Positions 37,358 to 46,023 of a stretch of DNA of 64,000 nt are shown here, in pieces (positions within the stretch are counted from its first letter, which is position 1; the number at the start of each line of letters is the position of its first letter). Source of the DNA: Alphaproteobacteria bacterium LSUCC0719. Lineage in GTDB: Bacteria; Pseudomonadota; Alphaproteobacteria; Puniceispirillales; Puniceispirillaceae. The translations under genes were made by a program, and so were the position numbers. Below the pieces are notes generated by a model. It made no database searches, was not told where the DNA came from, and was given only the letters and a program-made list of their open reading frames with translations. The stretch covers positions 392,001 to 456,000 of the forward strand of contig JBFPJN010000002.1 in NCBI GenBank assembly GCA_040839025.1, given 5' to 3'.

Positions 37358-37430
37358 TCAGGCAAAAGACTTGAAACGTGGCGTTGTCAGCCGAATACAT
37401 AGGGGGGATTCGGCGTCATAGCAAGCCGCG

Positions 37431-37471
37431 AAACAGACCGATGATGAAACGGATAACAGGATAGTCTGTTT
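37431..37471. repeat. 8-bp inverted repeat between DUF934 gene and ferredoxin reductase gene
   Basis: AAACAGAC at 37431-37438 pairs with GTCTGTTT at 37464-37471, 25 bases apart, with a partial inner match (GATGATGAAAC versus GTTTGTCATC). There is no T-run. It lies in the 127-bp gap upstream of the reductase gene, so it may be an operator; it may equally be a weak hairpin at the end of the cys operon. Confidence 0.4.
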
Positions 37472-37475
37472 GTCA

Positions 37476-37910
37476 TCAGTCTGTATCCCGGTCAGGGCGT
37501 TCGGGCGGTGCGGCAGACCGGTCGGGGTCGGTCGCGCGACTGCGCTGTGATCCTAGAATCCGCTGCATGGCAGGGGGCGCCAGCGCCAGCGAGCGCCGCC
37601 ATTGCCGCGCCGCCTGACGGTCGATTTCGACATGGGTAAAGCCGCAGCGTCGCAGATAATCAGCCTGATCCGGGATGACATGCCCCTGCGCCACAAGATG
37701 GCCGGCAAACCCCAGCGCCTCGCGCGCATGTCTGGCAAGGGTAAAGCCGCGGCCGTCGGAAAATTTTTCGAACCGGATCGCCAGCGCGGCCCCGGCGGGA
37801 TCCGTAAAATCATCCCCGCCAAGAGCCGATTGCAGGTCGGCACCGGATACGACATGCCCGACCACGCCGCGACGAACCAGATTGCCGGTGGCAAGCTCAA
37901 GCCATGTCAT
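37476..37910 (-). CDS. DUF934 family protein of the sulfite-reduction operon
   Basis: A 144-residue protein of the DUF934 family, found almost always beside cysI in proteobacteria. The core is AIRFEKFSDGRGFTLARHARE with LGFAGHLVAQGHVIPDQADYLRRCGFTHVEI. It has been proposed to assist sulfite reductase, without a known activity. The C-terminal 25 residues are charged and Pro-rich. The MTWLELA start lies ten bases after the cysI stop; a start at 37955 inside cysI would add 15 residues. Confidence 0.87.
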   Translation of the reverse strand: MTWLELATGNLVRRGVVGHVVSGADLQSALGGDDFTDPAGAALAIRFEKFSDGRGFTLARHAREALGFAGHLVAQGHVIPDQADYLRRCGFTHVEIDRQAARQWRRSLALAPPAMQRILGSQRSRATDPDRSAAPPERPDRDTD

Positions 37911-37920
37911 GCCACCCGCC

Positions 37921-39600
37921 TCACCGCGCCGTTGACCCCGGTGACCCGTCGCCATAGACAGCTTCCTTCACCGCATCGGGGCCGGTTCGCGCGATATAGG
38001 CGGCAAAGGTTTCGTCCCGGTCACGGCTGGCAAGATAGGTGTCGATGATGGTCTCTATGACAGCCGGTACCTCATCCTCGGCAAAGGAAGCGCCGATGAT
38101 CCGGCCAATCGCCGCCGCTTCGCCGGCACGACCGCCAACGGTAATCTGGTAATGTTCCACCCCCTTCTTGTCGACACCAAGAATGCCGATATCGGCGGCA
38201 TGATGGTGCCCGCAGGCATTGATGCAGCCGGAGATATTCAGCTGCAGCCTGCCAATGGCGGCACGGCGTTCAGGATCGCCGAAGCGGCGGAAAATCCGGT
38301 CGGCAAGTGGCAGCGAACGGGCGTTGGCAAGATTGCAGTAGTCAAGCCCGGGACAGGCGATCATGTCACCGACAAGCCCGTGTTCACCGCCGCCAAGGCC
38401 GGCCGCGCTGGCGGCACGGTGGAATGCGGGCAGCGCGTCACGCCTTATATGCGGAATAATGATGTTCTGCTGATAGGTCACCCTGATCTCGCCTCTGCCA
38501 TGCTCGTCGGCCAGCGCCGCGATGGCTTCCATCTCCGTGGCCGAGGCGTCACCCGGGGGCCGACCGGCAGATTTCAGTGACACCACTGCATTGGCATAGC
38601 CCGGATGATAATGCGGCAGGCCGTTCTGCCGCATCCATCTGGCAAAGCGGGCATCATGCCGCTGCGCGGTCGCAAGCGCAAACGGCACCGAAGGCGCGTC
38701 TTCAAGATGCGGCGGCGCGAAATAGGCGGCAATCCGGTTATATTCAGCCTGTGGCAGATCGGTGGCGGTATCCCTGACATGGTTCCATTCGGCATTGACC
38801 GCATCAGCAAACGCCTCGATCCCCATGTCGTCGACGAGGATCTTGATCCTGGCCTTGTAGATGTTGTCGCGGCGGCCCGCCGCGTTATAGGCCCGCATCA
38901 CCGCCTCGAGATAGGACAGGATGTGCCGTTTTGGGATGAAGGTCGCCAGCGTGCGGGCCACCCGTGGCGTGCGTCCCTGACCACCACCGACAAGAATGCG
39001 AAAACCGACTTCGCCGTCATCGCCTGTGACAAGCCGCAGTCCGATATCATGAAATCCGGTCGCGGCGCGATCCTCGGCCCCGGCTGAAACGGCAATCTTG
39101 AATTTGCGTGGAAGGAAGGCAAATTCGGGATGCAGGGTCGACCATTGGCGGATTATTTCTGCCCAGACACGCGGGTCCTCGATTTCATCATGCGCCGCAC
39201 CGGCAAGCGGGTCGCAGGTGACATTGCGGATACAATTGCCCGATGTCTGGATGGCATGCATACCGAATGTCGCCAGCCTGTCCAGTATGTCGGGCGCGTC
39301 GACAAGCTTGATCCAGTTGAACTGGATATTCTGCCGGGTGGTGAAATGGCCAAACCCGCGATCGAAATCACGGGCGATGCCGGCAAGTCCGCGAAGCTGA
39401 TCGCTTGACAGCACGCCATAGGGAATGGCGATGCGAAGCATGTAGGCATGAAGCTGAAGATACAGGCCATTCTGCAGGCGCAGTGGTTTGAACTCGTCCT
39501 CGCTCAGCGCGCCATCAAGCCGGCGCCTGACCTGGTCCCGGAATTGCGCAGCCCGGGTTTCAACAAACGTCCTGTCAAATTCGTCATAGCGATACATCAT
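37921..39600 (-). CDS. cysI: Nitrite/sulfite reductase, siroheme hemoprotein subunit
   Basis: Reduces sulfite to sulfide for cysteine synthesis, using siroheme coupled to a [4Fe-4S] cluster. The 559-residue protein shows GHFTTRQNIQFNWIKL, SGNCIRNVTCDPLAG, and the cluster/siroheme cysteines in CPGLDYCNLANARS and ISGCINACGHHHAADIGILG. Neighbour genes (DUF934, DUF2849, siroheme synthase, ferredoxin) point to assimilatory sulfite rather than nitrite reduction; no flavoprotein CysJ is present, so ferredoxin is the likely donor. The start overlaps the DUF2849 stop as ATGA. Confidence 0.92.
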   Translation of the reverse strand: MMYRYDEFDRTFVETRAAQFRDQVRRRLDGALSEDEFKPLRLQNGLYLQLHAYMLRIAIPYGVLSSDQLRGLAGIARDFDRGFGHFTTRQNIQFNWIKLVDAPDILDRLATFGMHAIQTSGNCIRNVTCDPLAGAAHDEIEDPRVWAEIIRQWSTLHPEFAFLPRKFKIAVSAGAEDRAATGFHDIGLRLVTGDDGEVGFRILVGGGQGRTPRVARTLATFIPKRHILSYLEAVMRAYNAAGRRDNIYKARIKILVDDMGIEAFADAVNAEWNHVRDTATDLPQAEYNRIAAYFAPPHLEDAPSVPFALATAQRHDARFARWMRQNGLPHYHPGYANAVVSLKSAGRPPGDASATEMEAIAALADEHGRGEIRVTYQQNIIIPHIRRDALPAFHRAASAAGLGGGEHGLVGDMIACPGLDYCNLANARSLPLADRIFRRFGDPERRAAIGRLQLNISGCINACGHHHAADIGILGVDKKGVEHYQITVGGRAGEAAAIGRIIGASFAEDEVPAVIETIIDTYLASRDRDETFAAYIARTGPDAVKEAVYGDGSPGSTAR

Positions 39601-39929
39601 CCATCTCCTTTTGAAAGTCGGGTCGAGGATCGGGTCGAGGTTTGGGGCAATGGCACCGCACGATCCTGCGGTGGGATGATGGTTGGGCCACCTGCCGCGC
39701 GAATACGCTCGCGCATCGATCTGTCGGTGCGCCCGTCAACCGCCACTTCATAGGCGGCAACGATTTCATTGCGATCACTGGCGGCCGCCACCTGCCTGCG
39801 GGCCAGATCGATGTCGGCATCCGAAAAGACGGCGGCACCGGATGCTGTCTCGCTCCAGCAGAGCGAGCCTGTCAGCCATATCACGACCCCGTCATCCAGC
39901 CTGTTGGCGGTAAACATCACACCGGTCAT
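39597..39929 (-). CDS. DUF2849 family protein
   Basis: A 110-residue protein of a small alphaproteobacterial family that is encoded with cysI. The recognisable part is FTANRLDDGVVIWLTG, then SDADIDLARRQVAAA and VVAAYEVAV-like sequence (here IVAAYEVAV). No catalytic motif is visible. It overlaps its neighbours by ATGA on both sides, which indicates strict co-translation with siroheme synthase and cysI. Role unknown, presumably in sulfite reductase maturation or regulation. Confidence 0.82.
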   Translation of the reverse strand: MTGVMFTANRLDDGVVIWLTGSLCWSETASGAAVFSDADIDLARRQVAAASDRNEIVAAYEVAVDGRTDRSMRERIRAAGGPTIIPPQDRAVPLPQTSTRSSTRLSKGDG

Positions 39930-41056
39930 CGCGCGCGCCCTGCCGGCTGGCCTTGCCGATGCCGCAGCAGCGACATGCCAAGCCCAGGTCCGGGCCCTGT
40001 ATCGTCAATGGCGTCGGTTGCCGGGCCATGGGGAAGGTCGCGCGCCACTACCGGGGCCGGTCTGGCGGCGGGAATGACAGCATCGCAATGACCGCTGTCC
40101 AAAAGGTGTCTGACGACCGCCGTCATGGCCGGCGTTGGCCCTGTCGGCAGCAGCAGAACGATGCGTTCCCCGTCCGGACCCATGCACAGGTCGTCAACGA
40201 ATGATCGCACCTGCGCGCCGCCGAGACCCGGCGGCACGGTGACAAAGCCGGCTTCGCGCCGTGTCAGGTCGGTTATGGCCGGTGCCACGTCGGCCTGATG
40301 GACAATGATATCGGCATTGCGGATCGTCTCGACACCATGCAGGCTGAGCAATCCGGGATCACCCCCGCCAATATCGACGATCTTCACCGGCGCGGCGCTG
40401 TTCTCGTCAGCTGTTGTCACCAGCCTGGCAAGCAGCCGATCGGCAGCGGTGTCATCACCGGCGATGATATGATCGGCAGCCCGGCCATCAACAAGGTGAT
40501 GCTGGATGGCGCGCTGACGCGCCGGCGACAATGCACGCAGACTGGCGCGGTGCCGGTCAAGATAGGTGGCCAGCCTGCCAAAGCCCGCCGGCAGCATGGT
40601 TTCGATCCGCGCCCGTATCCGCTGGCCAAGGACCGGTGCCACGCCGGCGGTGGAAATGGCGACCAGCACCGGCGAGCGATCGACAATCGCGCCAAGATAG
40701 GCACTGCACAGCGCCGGATTGTCGGGCACATTGACCGGCACGCCCGCGTCCCGCGCCGTGGCCGCCAGCGCGACATTCAGCACCGGATCAAGCGTATCAA
40801 GAATGACCAGCGGACGCCCCGCGATCAGATCATGCGCCATCTGACATGATACCCCTGTAACAGCGCGCACGCGTCGGTCGCTGCTCAGGCGCGCGGCTGG
40901 CCGCAGGTCGGTGACGAGATCGACAGCCGGGGCAAATTTCAACAACAGCCTGATTTTCGCCTCCAGCAACCCGGCATTGCCGATGACCAGCGGTGGCACA
41001 TCGTCAACGGCGATGAAACAGGGGAAAAGCCGGCGTTCCGTTGAGGGCGCTGTCAT
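39926..41056 (-). CDS. cysG: Siroheme synthase-like protein with truncated methyltransferase half
   Basis: The N-terminal 215 residues follow the precursor-2 dehydrogenase / ferrochelatase half of CysG: a nucleotide fold with GNAGLLEAKIRLLLK, VPVNVPDNPALCSAYLG and ISTAGVAPVLGQRIRARIE. The C-terminal half begins like a SUMT methyltransferase (IVDIGGGDPGLLSLHGVETIRNADIIV) but stops after roughly 130 residues instead of about 240, ending in Pro/Gly-rich sequence. The whole protein is 376 residues against about 460 for CysG. So uroporphyrinogen methylation may be done elsewhere. It overlaps both neighbours as ATGA. Confidence 0.8.
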   Translation of the reverse strand: MTAPSTERRLFPCFIAVDDVPPLVIGNAGLLEAKIRLLLKFAPAVDLVTDLRPAARLSSDRRVRAVTGVSCQMAHDLIAGRPLVILDTLDPVLNVALAATARDAGVPVNVPDNPALCSAYLGAIVDRSPVLVAISTAGVAPVLGQRIRARIETMLPAGFGRLATYLDRHRASLRALSPARQRAIQHHLVDGRAADHIIAGDDTAADRLLARLVTTADENSAAPVKIVDIGGGDPGLLSLHGVETIRNADIIVHQADVAPAITDLTRREAGFVTVPPGLGGAQVRSFVDDLCMGPDGERIVLLLPTGPTPAMTAVVRHLLDSGHCDAVIPAARPAPVVARDLPHGPATDAIDDTGPGPGLGMSLLRHRQGQPAGRAR

Positions 41057-41430
41057 GACGGGCAGTCCCGCAGCGAATCGGATGCCAGCCTCACGGCCAG
41101 CCCATCGGTCTGGGGTCCGGTCAGGATCTGGCAGGCCAGACGCGAGCTGTCATCGGCATCGAAAATTTCGGCAAGCCGGTCCAGTTCATCATCGCTCGGC
41201 GCATGAAGCGGTGCCCGGCCAGCCCCCGCAATATGAATATGGCAGGTTGCGCATGCACAGGCACCACCGCATTCCGCCTTGATGGGAAGACCGTAATCCC
41301 GCAGCACCTCCATCAGACGCCAGCCGGCAGGTGCCTCGAGGCTGTATTGGTCCCCGTTCGGCAAATGGGCAAGCGTCGTGAAGACCGTGTCATTCTCACA
41401 ATCCAGACATGCAGTCATTGATGTTGGCAT
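41053..41430 (-). CDS. 2Fe-2S ferredoxin
   Basis: A 125-residue adrenodoxin/plant-like ferredoxin. The [2Fe-2S] ligands are in AECGGACACATCHIHI with the fourth Cys in SRLACQILTG. The N-terminal 25 residues include two further cysteines (ACLDCEND) not typical of the family. It is the first gene of the sulfite-reduction operon and so the likely electron donor to CysI, with the TrxR-like ferredoxin reductase downstream as a possible source of electrons. An internal ATG at 41418 is a possible start. Confidence 0.87.
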   Translation of the reverse strand: MPTSMTACLDCENDTVFTTLAHLPNGDQYSLEAPAGWRLMEVLRDYGLPIKAECGGACACATCHIHIAGAGRAPLHAPSDDELDRLAEIFDADDSSRLACQILTGPQTDGLAVRLASDSLRDCPS

Positions 41431-41449
41431 GGCTCTGTCTCCGATCCTG

Positions 41450-41491
41450 TTGCCAGGTTGGTTTTGCCAGGTTGGTTTTGCCGGGGCGGTT
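41450..41491. repeat. 14-bp tandem repeat upstream of the ferredoxin gene
   Basis: TTGCCAGGTTGGTT occurs twice in direct succession and a third copy follows with changes (TTGCCGGGGCGGTT). It lies 20-61 bases upstream of the ferredoxin start, inside the probable 5' leader. The repeat may be a slippage product or a protein or RNA binding array. Confidence 0.8.
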
Positions 41492-41532
41492 TCGTCGCGG
41501 CATCTGATAAAGAGGGACAGTGTGGAATGAAT

Positions 41533-41546
41533 TTCTGAATTCAGAA
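41533..41546. promoter_or_regulatory. 14-bp perfect palindrome, candidate operator of the cys operon
   Basis: TTCTGAATTCAGAA is a perfect inverted repeat in the A+T-rich 322-bp region between the ferredoxin and ctaA genes (41431-41752). It lies about 105 bases before the ferredoxin start and about 205 before ctaA. A symmetrical site of this size suits a dimeric regulator such as a LysR- or Rrf2-type protein; which one is unknown. Nearby are A/T runs but no other genes. Confidence 0.5.
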
Positions 41547-41671
41547 TGAAAACATGGTCAGAAATTTAATTTTTTTCCTGAAATCAGGGTTTTTCCGAAT
41601 TTTTTTCTGTCTTCGGCGATGCGGTGAGACCCTGATGCCCGACCAGCCGGTGATGCGGCAATTGTGAAGGT

Positions 41672-41700
41672 TTGCAGCCCGGTATCGAAATTGTTATATC
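41672..41700 (+). promoter_or_regulatory. Candidate ctaA promoter
   Basis: TTGCAG, 17 bases, TATATC on the plus strand, ending about 50 bases before the ctaA ATG. Both boxes are 4/6 matches with ideal spacing. Confidence 0.5.
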
Positions 41701-41752
41701 GCTCACGCACCATCAGAACCGCTGTGACAGCGACCATCATTCGGGGCCAGCA

Positions 41753-42784
41753 ATGCCGTCTTACATGTCCGCAACCGAAGTTGCCAACCGCGCGCCCCTC
41801 AAGGCGCGAACAGATGATTTTGCCTTCTGGTGGCTGGTCATCATGGCCGGGCTTGTCGGCATCATGGTGCTGATTGGCGGCGTCACCCGCCTGACCGGCA
41901 GCGGGCTGTCAATGGTCGAATGGCGTCCGTTGATGGGAGCCCTGCCGCCCCTGACCGCCGCCGAATGGGACCGTGTCTACCAGCTTTATGTGAATTCACC
42001 GGAATATAGCGAATTCAATTACGGGATGGACCTTGCCGGCTTCAAGATGATTTTTTTCTGGGAATATCTGCACCGTCTGTGGGGCCGCTTGCTTGGCATC
42101 GTTTTTGTTGTTCCCTTTATCTGGCTGATCGTTCGTGGCCGGGTGCCGGCCGGGCTTGGCGGGCGGCTGTTTCTGCTGATGCTACTTGGCGGCGCTCAGG
42201 GAGTGATCGGCTGGTGGATGGTCAAGTCCGGCCTGACGGCAGACGCCACCGTGTCGCAATACCGGCTTGCCGTGCATCTCGGCATGGCGCTGGTGATTTT
42301 CGCCTTGCTGCTTTGGACCGCTTTTGACATTCGCTATGGGCGGGCGGGCCTGCCAGTCGGGCATGCCGCCGGCACCTTGCTGATCATTGCGCTGACAATC
42401 TTTGCCGGCGCGCTTGTTGCCGGCATGGATGCCGGCCTTCTGTATAATCACTATCCGTTGATGGGTAACGGGCTGGTGCCGGTGGAATATGGAGAGAGGG
42501 GCTTTCTTGATCCTTTTGAGAATCCTGCCTCGGCACAGTTCCATCATCGCTGGATTGCACTTCTTGCCGTGCTGGCAGTGATCACGCTTGCCATCAAGGC
42601 CCGCCGACAGGCGGCAAGCCGGGGACCTGCCACACTGGCGCTGGCGCTGGTAAGTTGTCAGTTCGTGCTTGGCATTGCCGTGCTTCTGCACGGTGTGCCG
42701 GTATCACTTGGCGCGATGCATCAGACCGGCGCGGTGTTGCTTCTTGGCAGTGTTGTGTGGACAGCACACCGGATGGCGCGCTGA
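41753..42784 (+). CDS. ctaA: Haem A synthase (COX15/CtaA)
   Basis: Membrane enzyme that oxidises the C8 methyl of haem O to make haem A for cytochrome aa3 oxidase. The 343-residue protein has about eight transmembrane helices. Conserved histidines are in EYLHRLWGRLLG, LAVHLGMALVI, FHHRWIALLAV and LGAMHQTGAVLLL, and the first loop reads GGVTRLTGSGLSMVEWRPLMGALPPL. This is the proteobacterial COX15 type. The start MPSYMSATE is preferred; an upstream in-frame start at 41672 coincides with the promoter. It converges on aspS four bases downstream. Confidence 0.94.
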   Translation: MPSYMSATEVANRAPLKARTDDFAFWWLVIMAGLVGIMVLIGGVTRLTGSGLSMVEWRPLMGALPPLTAAEWDRVYQLYVNSPEYSEFNYGMDLAGFKMIFFWEYLHRLWGRLLGIVFVVPFIWLIVRGRVPAGLGGRLFLLMLLGGAQGVIGWWMVKSGLTADATVSQYRLAVHLGMALVIFALLLWTAFDIRYGRAGLPVGHAAGTLLIIALTIFAGALVAGMDAGLLYNHYPLMGNGLVPVEYGERGFLDPFENPASAQFHHRWIALLAVLAVITLAIKARRQAASRGPATLALALVSCQFVLGIAVLLHGVPVSLGAMHQTGAVLLLGSVVWTAHRMAR

Positions 42785-42788
42785 ACGA

Positions 42789-44558
42789 TCAGCTTTTCTT
42801 TGGCACCGGTGCCCGGCGGATGTGAAGCTCGGCAAGCGCGCTGTCCTCGACTGATGACGGCGCTGCCATCATCAGGTCTTCGGCCTTGCCATTCATCGGG
42901 AACAGAATGACCTCGCGGATATTCGGCTCATCGGCAATCAACATCACAATCCGGTCGATTCCCGGCGCGATGCCACCATGCGGCGGGGCGCCAAAGCGAA
43001 ACGCGTTGATCATCGCCGGGAATTTGTCATCCACAACCTGTGAATCATAGCCGGCGATTTCGAATGCCTTGTACATCACGTCGGGAAGATGGTTCCGGAT
43101 GGCCCCGGATGACAACTCGACCCCATTGCAGACAAGATCGTACTGCCACGCCTTGATGGTCAGCGGGTCCTGTTCCTGCAACGCCTTCAACCCACCCTGC
43201 GGCATCGAAAACGGATTGTGCGAGAAATCGATCTTGCCGGTTGTCTCGTCACGCTCATACATAGGGAAATCGACGATCCAGGCAAAGCGGAAGACAGAGT
43301 CGTCAATCAGCCCCTGTTCCTCGCCAATCCGCACCCGTGCGCGGCCGGCCAGCTGCGCCGCCGATGCCTCATCGGCACAGGCAAAGAACACCGCGTCACC
43401 GTCGCCAACACCCGTGGCGAGACGGATCTCCTCGGCCTTTTCCGGCCCCAGAGCATTGGCCACCGGACCGCGCGCCTCGCCATCACCATAGATGATATAG
43501 CCCATGCCGGGAGCGCCCTCGGACTGTGCCCAGCTGTTCATCCGGTCGGCGATGGCACGGCTGCCACATTTTGGACCCGGCACCGCCCTTACCACACTGC
43601 CGCCCTCGACAGCCTTGGCAAATATCGAGAACCCCGATCCCCGGAAGATGTCGGTCACATCACAGATTTCGATCGGGATCCGCAGGTCAGGCTTGTCATT
43701 GCCATATTTGAGCATCGACTCGGCAAACGGAATATGGATGAATTCCTGATCGGTCTTCTTGTCGGAAAACTCTTCAAACACACCGCGGATGACAGGCTCG
43801 ACAGCATCGAAGACGTCCTGTTGCTCGACAAAGCTCATCTCGAGGTCGAGCTGGTAGAATTCACCGGGGCTACGGTCGGCCCGGCTGTCTTCGTCGCGGA
43901 AACAGGGCGCGATCTGGAAATAGCGGTCGAACCCGGACACCATGACCAGCTGCTTGAACTGCTGCGGTGCCTGCGGCAAGGCATAGAATTTACCGGGATG
44001 AAGACGTGCCGGCACCAGAAAGTCACGCGCACCCTCTGGCGACGAGGCCGTCAGGATCGGCGTCTGGAACTCGGTGAAGCCCTGTTCCACCATCCGTGCC
44101 CGGATCGACTGGATGATCTTTGCGCGGAGCATGATGTTGTCATGCGGTCTGGTCCGGCGCAGGTCGAGATACCGATAGCGAAGCCTTGTTTCCTCGCCTG
44201 AATCCGTATCCGAATTCACCTGCAGCGGCAGCGTGTCCGCAGCCGACTGCACCTCGAAACTTTCGATACGGACCTCGACATGCCCGGTAGGCAATGATGT
44301 GTTGATCGTCTCGTCGCTGCGCTTCAGAACCGTGCCGGTGACAGTGACGACGGATTCAAGCCGTGTCGCCTCGACCGCGGCAAAGCACGGGTCCGAGGAA
44401 TCGACAACACATTGTGTCAGCCCGTAATGATCGCGAAGGTCGACAAAAACCAGCTGACCATGATCGCGTTTCCGGTTGATCCAGCCTGACAGGCGAACCG
44501 ACTGGCCCACATTGGCCTCGACAAGCTCGCCGCATGTGTGTGAGCGATAGGCGTGCAT
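42789..44558 (-). CDS. aspS: Aspartate--tRNA ligase
   Basis: Class II synthetase of 589 residues. An OB-fold anticodon domain starts [34 protein letters not shown]. The catalytic core has [28 protein letters not shown]-like sequence, motif 2 [20 protein letters not shown], the bacterial GAD insert, and motif 3 [13 protein letters not shown]. Whether it also charges tRNA-Asn cannot be told from the window, since gatCAB and asnS are not seen. A 140-bp gap separates it from the homocysteine methyltransferase gene. Confidence 0.96.
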   Translation of the reverse strand: MHAYRSHTCGELVEANVGQSVRLSGWINRKRDHGQLVFVDLRDHYGLTQCVVDSSDPCFAAVEATRLESVVTVTGTVLKRSDETINTSLPTGHVEVRIESFEVQSAADTLPLQVNSDTDSGEETRLRYRYLDLRRTRPHDNIMLRAKIIQSIRARMVEQGFTEFQTPILTASSPEGARDFLVPARLHPGKFYALPQAPQQFKQLVMVSGFDRYFQIAPCFRDEDSRADRSPGEFYQLDLEMSFVEQQDVFDAVEPVIRGVFEEFSDKKTDQEFIHIPFAESMLKYGNDKPDLRIPIEICDVTDIFRGSGFSIFAKAVEGGSVVRAVPGPKCGSRAIADRMNSWAQSEGAPGMGYIIYGDGEARGPVANALGPEKAEEIRLATGVGDGDAVFFACADEASAAQLAGRARVRIGEEQGLIDDSVFRFAWIVDFPMYERDETTGKIDFSHNPFSMPQGGLKALQEQDPLTIKAWQYDLVCNGVELSSGAIRNHLPDVMYKAFEIAGYDSQVVDDKFPAMINAFRFGAPPHGGIAPGIDRIVMLIADEPNIREVILFPMNGKAEDLMMAAPSSVEDSALAELHIRRAPVPKKS

Positions 44559-44698
44559 CTTGATACTCCGACTGGGAACTGAAAGCGACGAAACCCGGTA
44601 TGCTGGCCGTCAGCCATGAAAATCGCGCGCAGTATGCAAAGATTGCCCGGCTTCCGCAACATGCTTGTCGCAGCGGGCCAATGACGGATCAGCGACGG

Positions 44699-45733
44699 CT
44701 AGTCGCGGCTGCGGCGGCGGCCCCGGCTGCGCCGCCCGGCAGCACCATTCGACCCTGCATCACCTGCCGCCGGCATGTCCTTCCACGGTTTGCCAAGCGC
44801 CGCTAGAGCCGCATCACTGTCGAACGGGCGCGGCGACGTCGTGCGAAGCGCTGTTGCCATCGCCGCCACATGATCCGGTGTGGTGCCGCAACAACCACCA
44901 ATGATGCCAATTCCGGCATCGCGGGCGAAGCAGGCGTAATCGGCCATGAGTTCCGGTGTGCCGTGATAATGGATGCTGCCATCGACATAGGCCGGAATGC
45001 CGCAATTGCCCTTGGCGATGACAGGCGTCTCAACAGCCGGCAGCATCTCGCGCACGGAATGCAGCAGCTCGGCAGGTCCAATGCCGCAATTCGCACCGAC
45101 AAAGCTGGCACCGAAATCGACCGCCTGACGCGCGAAATCGACCGGGGACACACCCATCATCGACCGTGCGGCGGTATCGAATGTCATGCAGGCAGCCACC
45201 TCAAGCCCGGTTGCAGCCGCCGCATCTATGGCGGCCTTCACCTCTTCCTGCGACGACATCGTCTCAATCCAGAGAAGATTTGCCCCGCCCTCGGCAAGCG
45301 CTTCGGCCTGTGCGGTAAAAGCGGCGCGGGCATCGTCATAGTCAAGCGCGCCCATCGGCGCGAACAGCTCGCCAGTCGGACCCATCGACCCCGCTACAAG
45401 TACATCATGGCCGTGGCGATCCCGCCCCTGATCGGCCGCCTGTCTGGCAAGCCGTGCCGCCGCGAGGTTCAATTCACCAACGCGATCCTGCGCCCCGTGA
45501 AGCCGAAGCCGATGGTGTGTGCCACCAAATGAATTGGTAAGCACGATCTGCGATCCGGCATCAATGAAGGCGGTATGCAGTGCCGTGACATCGTCCGGAC
45601 GTTCGACATTCCAGAGTTCGGGTGGATAGCCTGTCTCCAGACCCCGGTTGAACAGGTTTGTGCCAGTGGCTCCGTCGGCGAGAATCCATCCGCTCTCGGC
45701 TAGCAGTGTGGTCAGGGTTATCATGGGCAGCAA
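44699..45733 (-). CDS. Homocysteine S-methyltransferase, betaine-type (BHMT-like)
   Basis: Transfers a methyl group to homocysteine to give methionine without cobalamin. The 344-residue protein has the start LADGATGTNLFNRGLETGYPPELWN and TNSFGGTHHRLRLHG. The zinc cysteines lie in GANCGIGPAELL and IGGCCGTTPDHVAAM. The donor could be glycine betaine or a sulfonium such as dimethylsulfoniopropionate; the sequence alone does not decide. The C-terminal 25 residues are basic and low-complexity (AAGRRSRGRRRSRD). It is likely co-transcribed with the upstream DUF1289 gene, 20 bp away. Confidence 0.87.
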   Translation of the reverse strand: MLPMITLTTLLAESGWILADGATGTNLFNRGLETGYPPELWNVERPDDVTALHTAFIDAGSQIVLTNSFGGTHHRLRLHGAQDRVGELNLAAARLARQAADQGRDRHGHDVLVAGSMGPTGELFAPMGALDYDDARAAFTAQAEALAEGGANLLWIETMSSQEEVKAAIDAAAATGLEVAACMTFDTAARSMMGVSPVDFARQAVDFGASFVGANCGIGPAELLHSVREMLPAVETPVIAKGNCGIPAYVDGSIHYHGTPELMADYACFARDAGIGIIGGCCGTTPDHVAAMATALRTTSPRPFDSDAALAALGKPWKDMPAAGDAGSNGAAGRRSRGRRRSRD

Positions 45734-45753
45734 TCTCTCGGTCTGCTGATTAT

Positions 45754-45981
45754 CTATCCGCGGCGGCGACGCGTCGAACGCCTGGCAATGCCGGTTGCGG
45801 CGGCACGCCTGTCACGAAGCAATTCAAGAAGGTCACGCTGGGCATCCGGCGTCATCGACCGCCACGCGGCGATTTCTGCACCGGTACGAAAACACCCAAG
45901 ACACTGACCCGAAACCGAATCAAACTGGCAAACCGAAATACATGGCGAGGGAAGGGCTGCGTTGTCCATCTGACGGGTCAT
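45754..45981 (-). CDS. DUF1289 family protein
   Basis: A short protein of up to 75 residues with the DUF1289 core PCISVCQFDSVSGQCLGCFRTGAEIAAWRSMTPDAQRDLL. Four cysteines (C-x3-C, C-x2-C) suggest a metal or iron-sulfur site. The tail is Arg-rich. The family has been proposed to be Fe-S-related; the role is unknown. MDNAALPSP at 45969 may be the true start. Confidence 0.85.
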   Translation of the reverse strand: MTRQMDNAALPSPCISVCQFDSVSGQCLGCFRTGAEIAAWRSMTPDAQRDLLELLRDRRAAATGIARRSTRRRRG

Positions 45982-46023
45982 CCTGTCTGATCCCTGCCAG
46001 CATGCACAGCCGTCATCCGCCTG

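Noticed and set aside
41577-41593. Small hairpin CCTG-AAAT-CAGG followed by a T-run as a terminator
   Set aside because: The stem is only 4 bp and it lies between divergent genes, where no transcript needs ending.
41558-41740. 60-codon minus-strand ORF in the ferredoxin/ctaA intergenic region
   Set aside because: It covers the predicted ctaA promoter, has no ribosome-binding site and has a low-complexity Lys-rich end.
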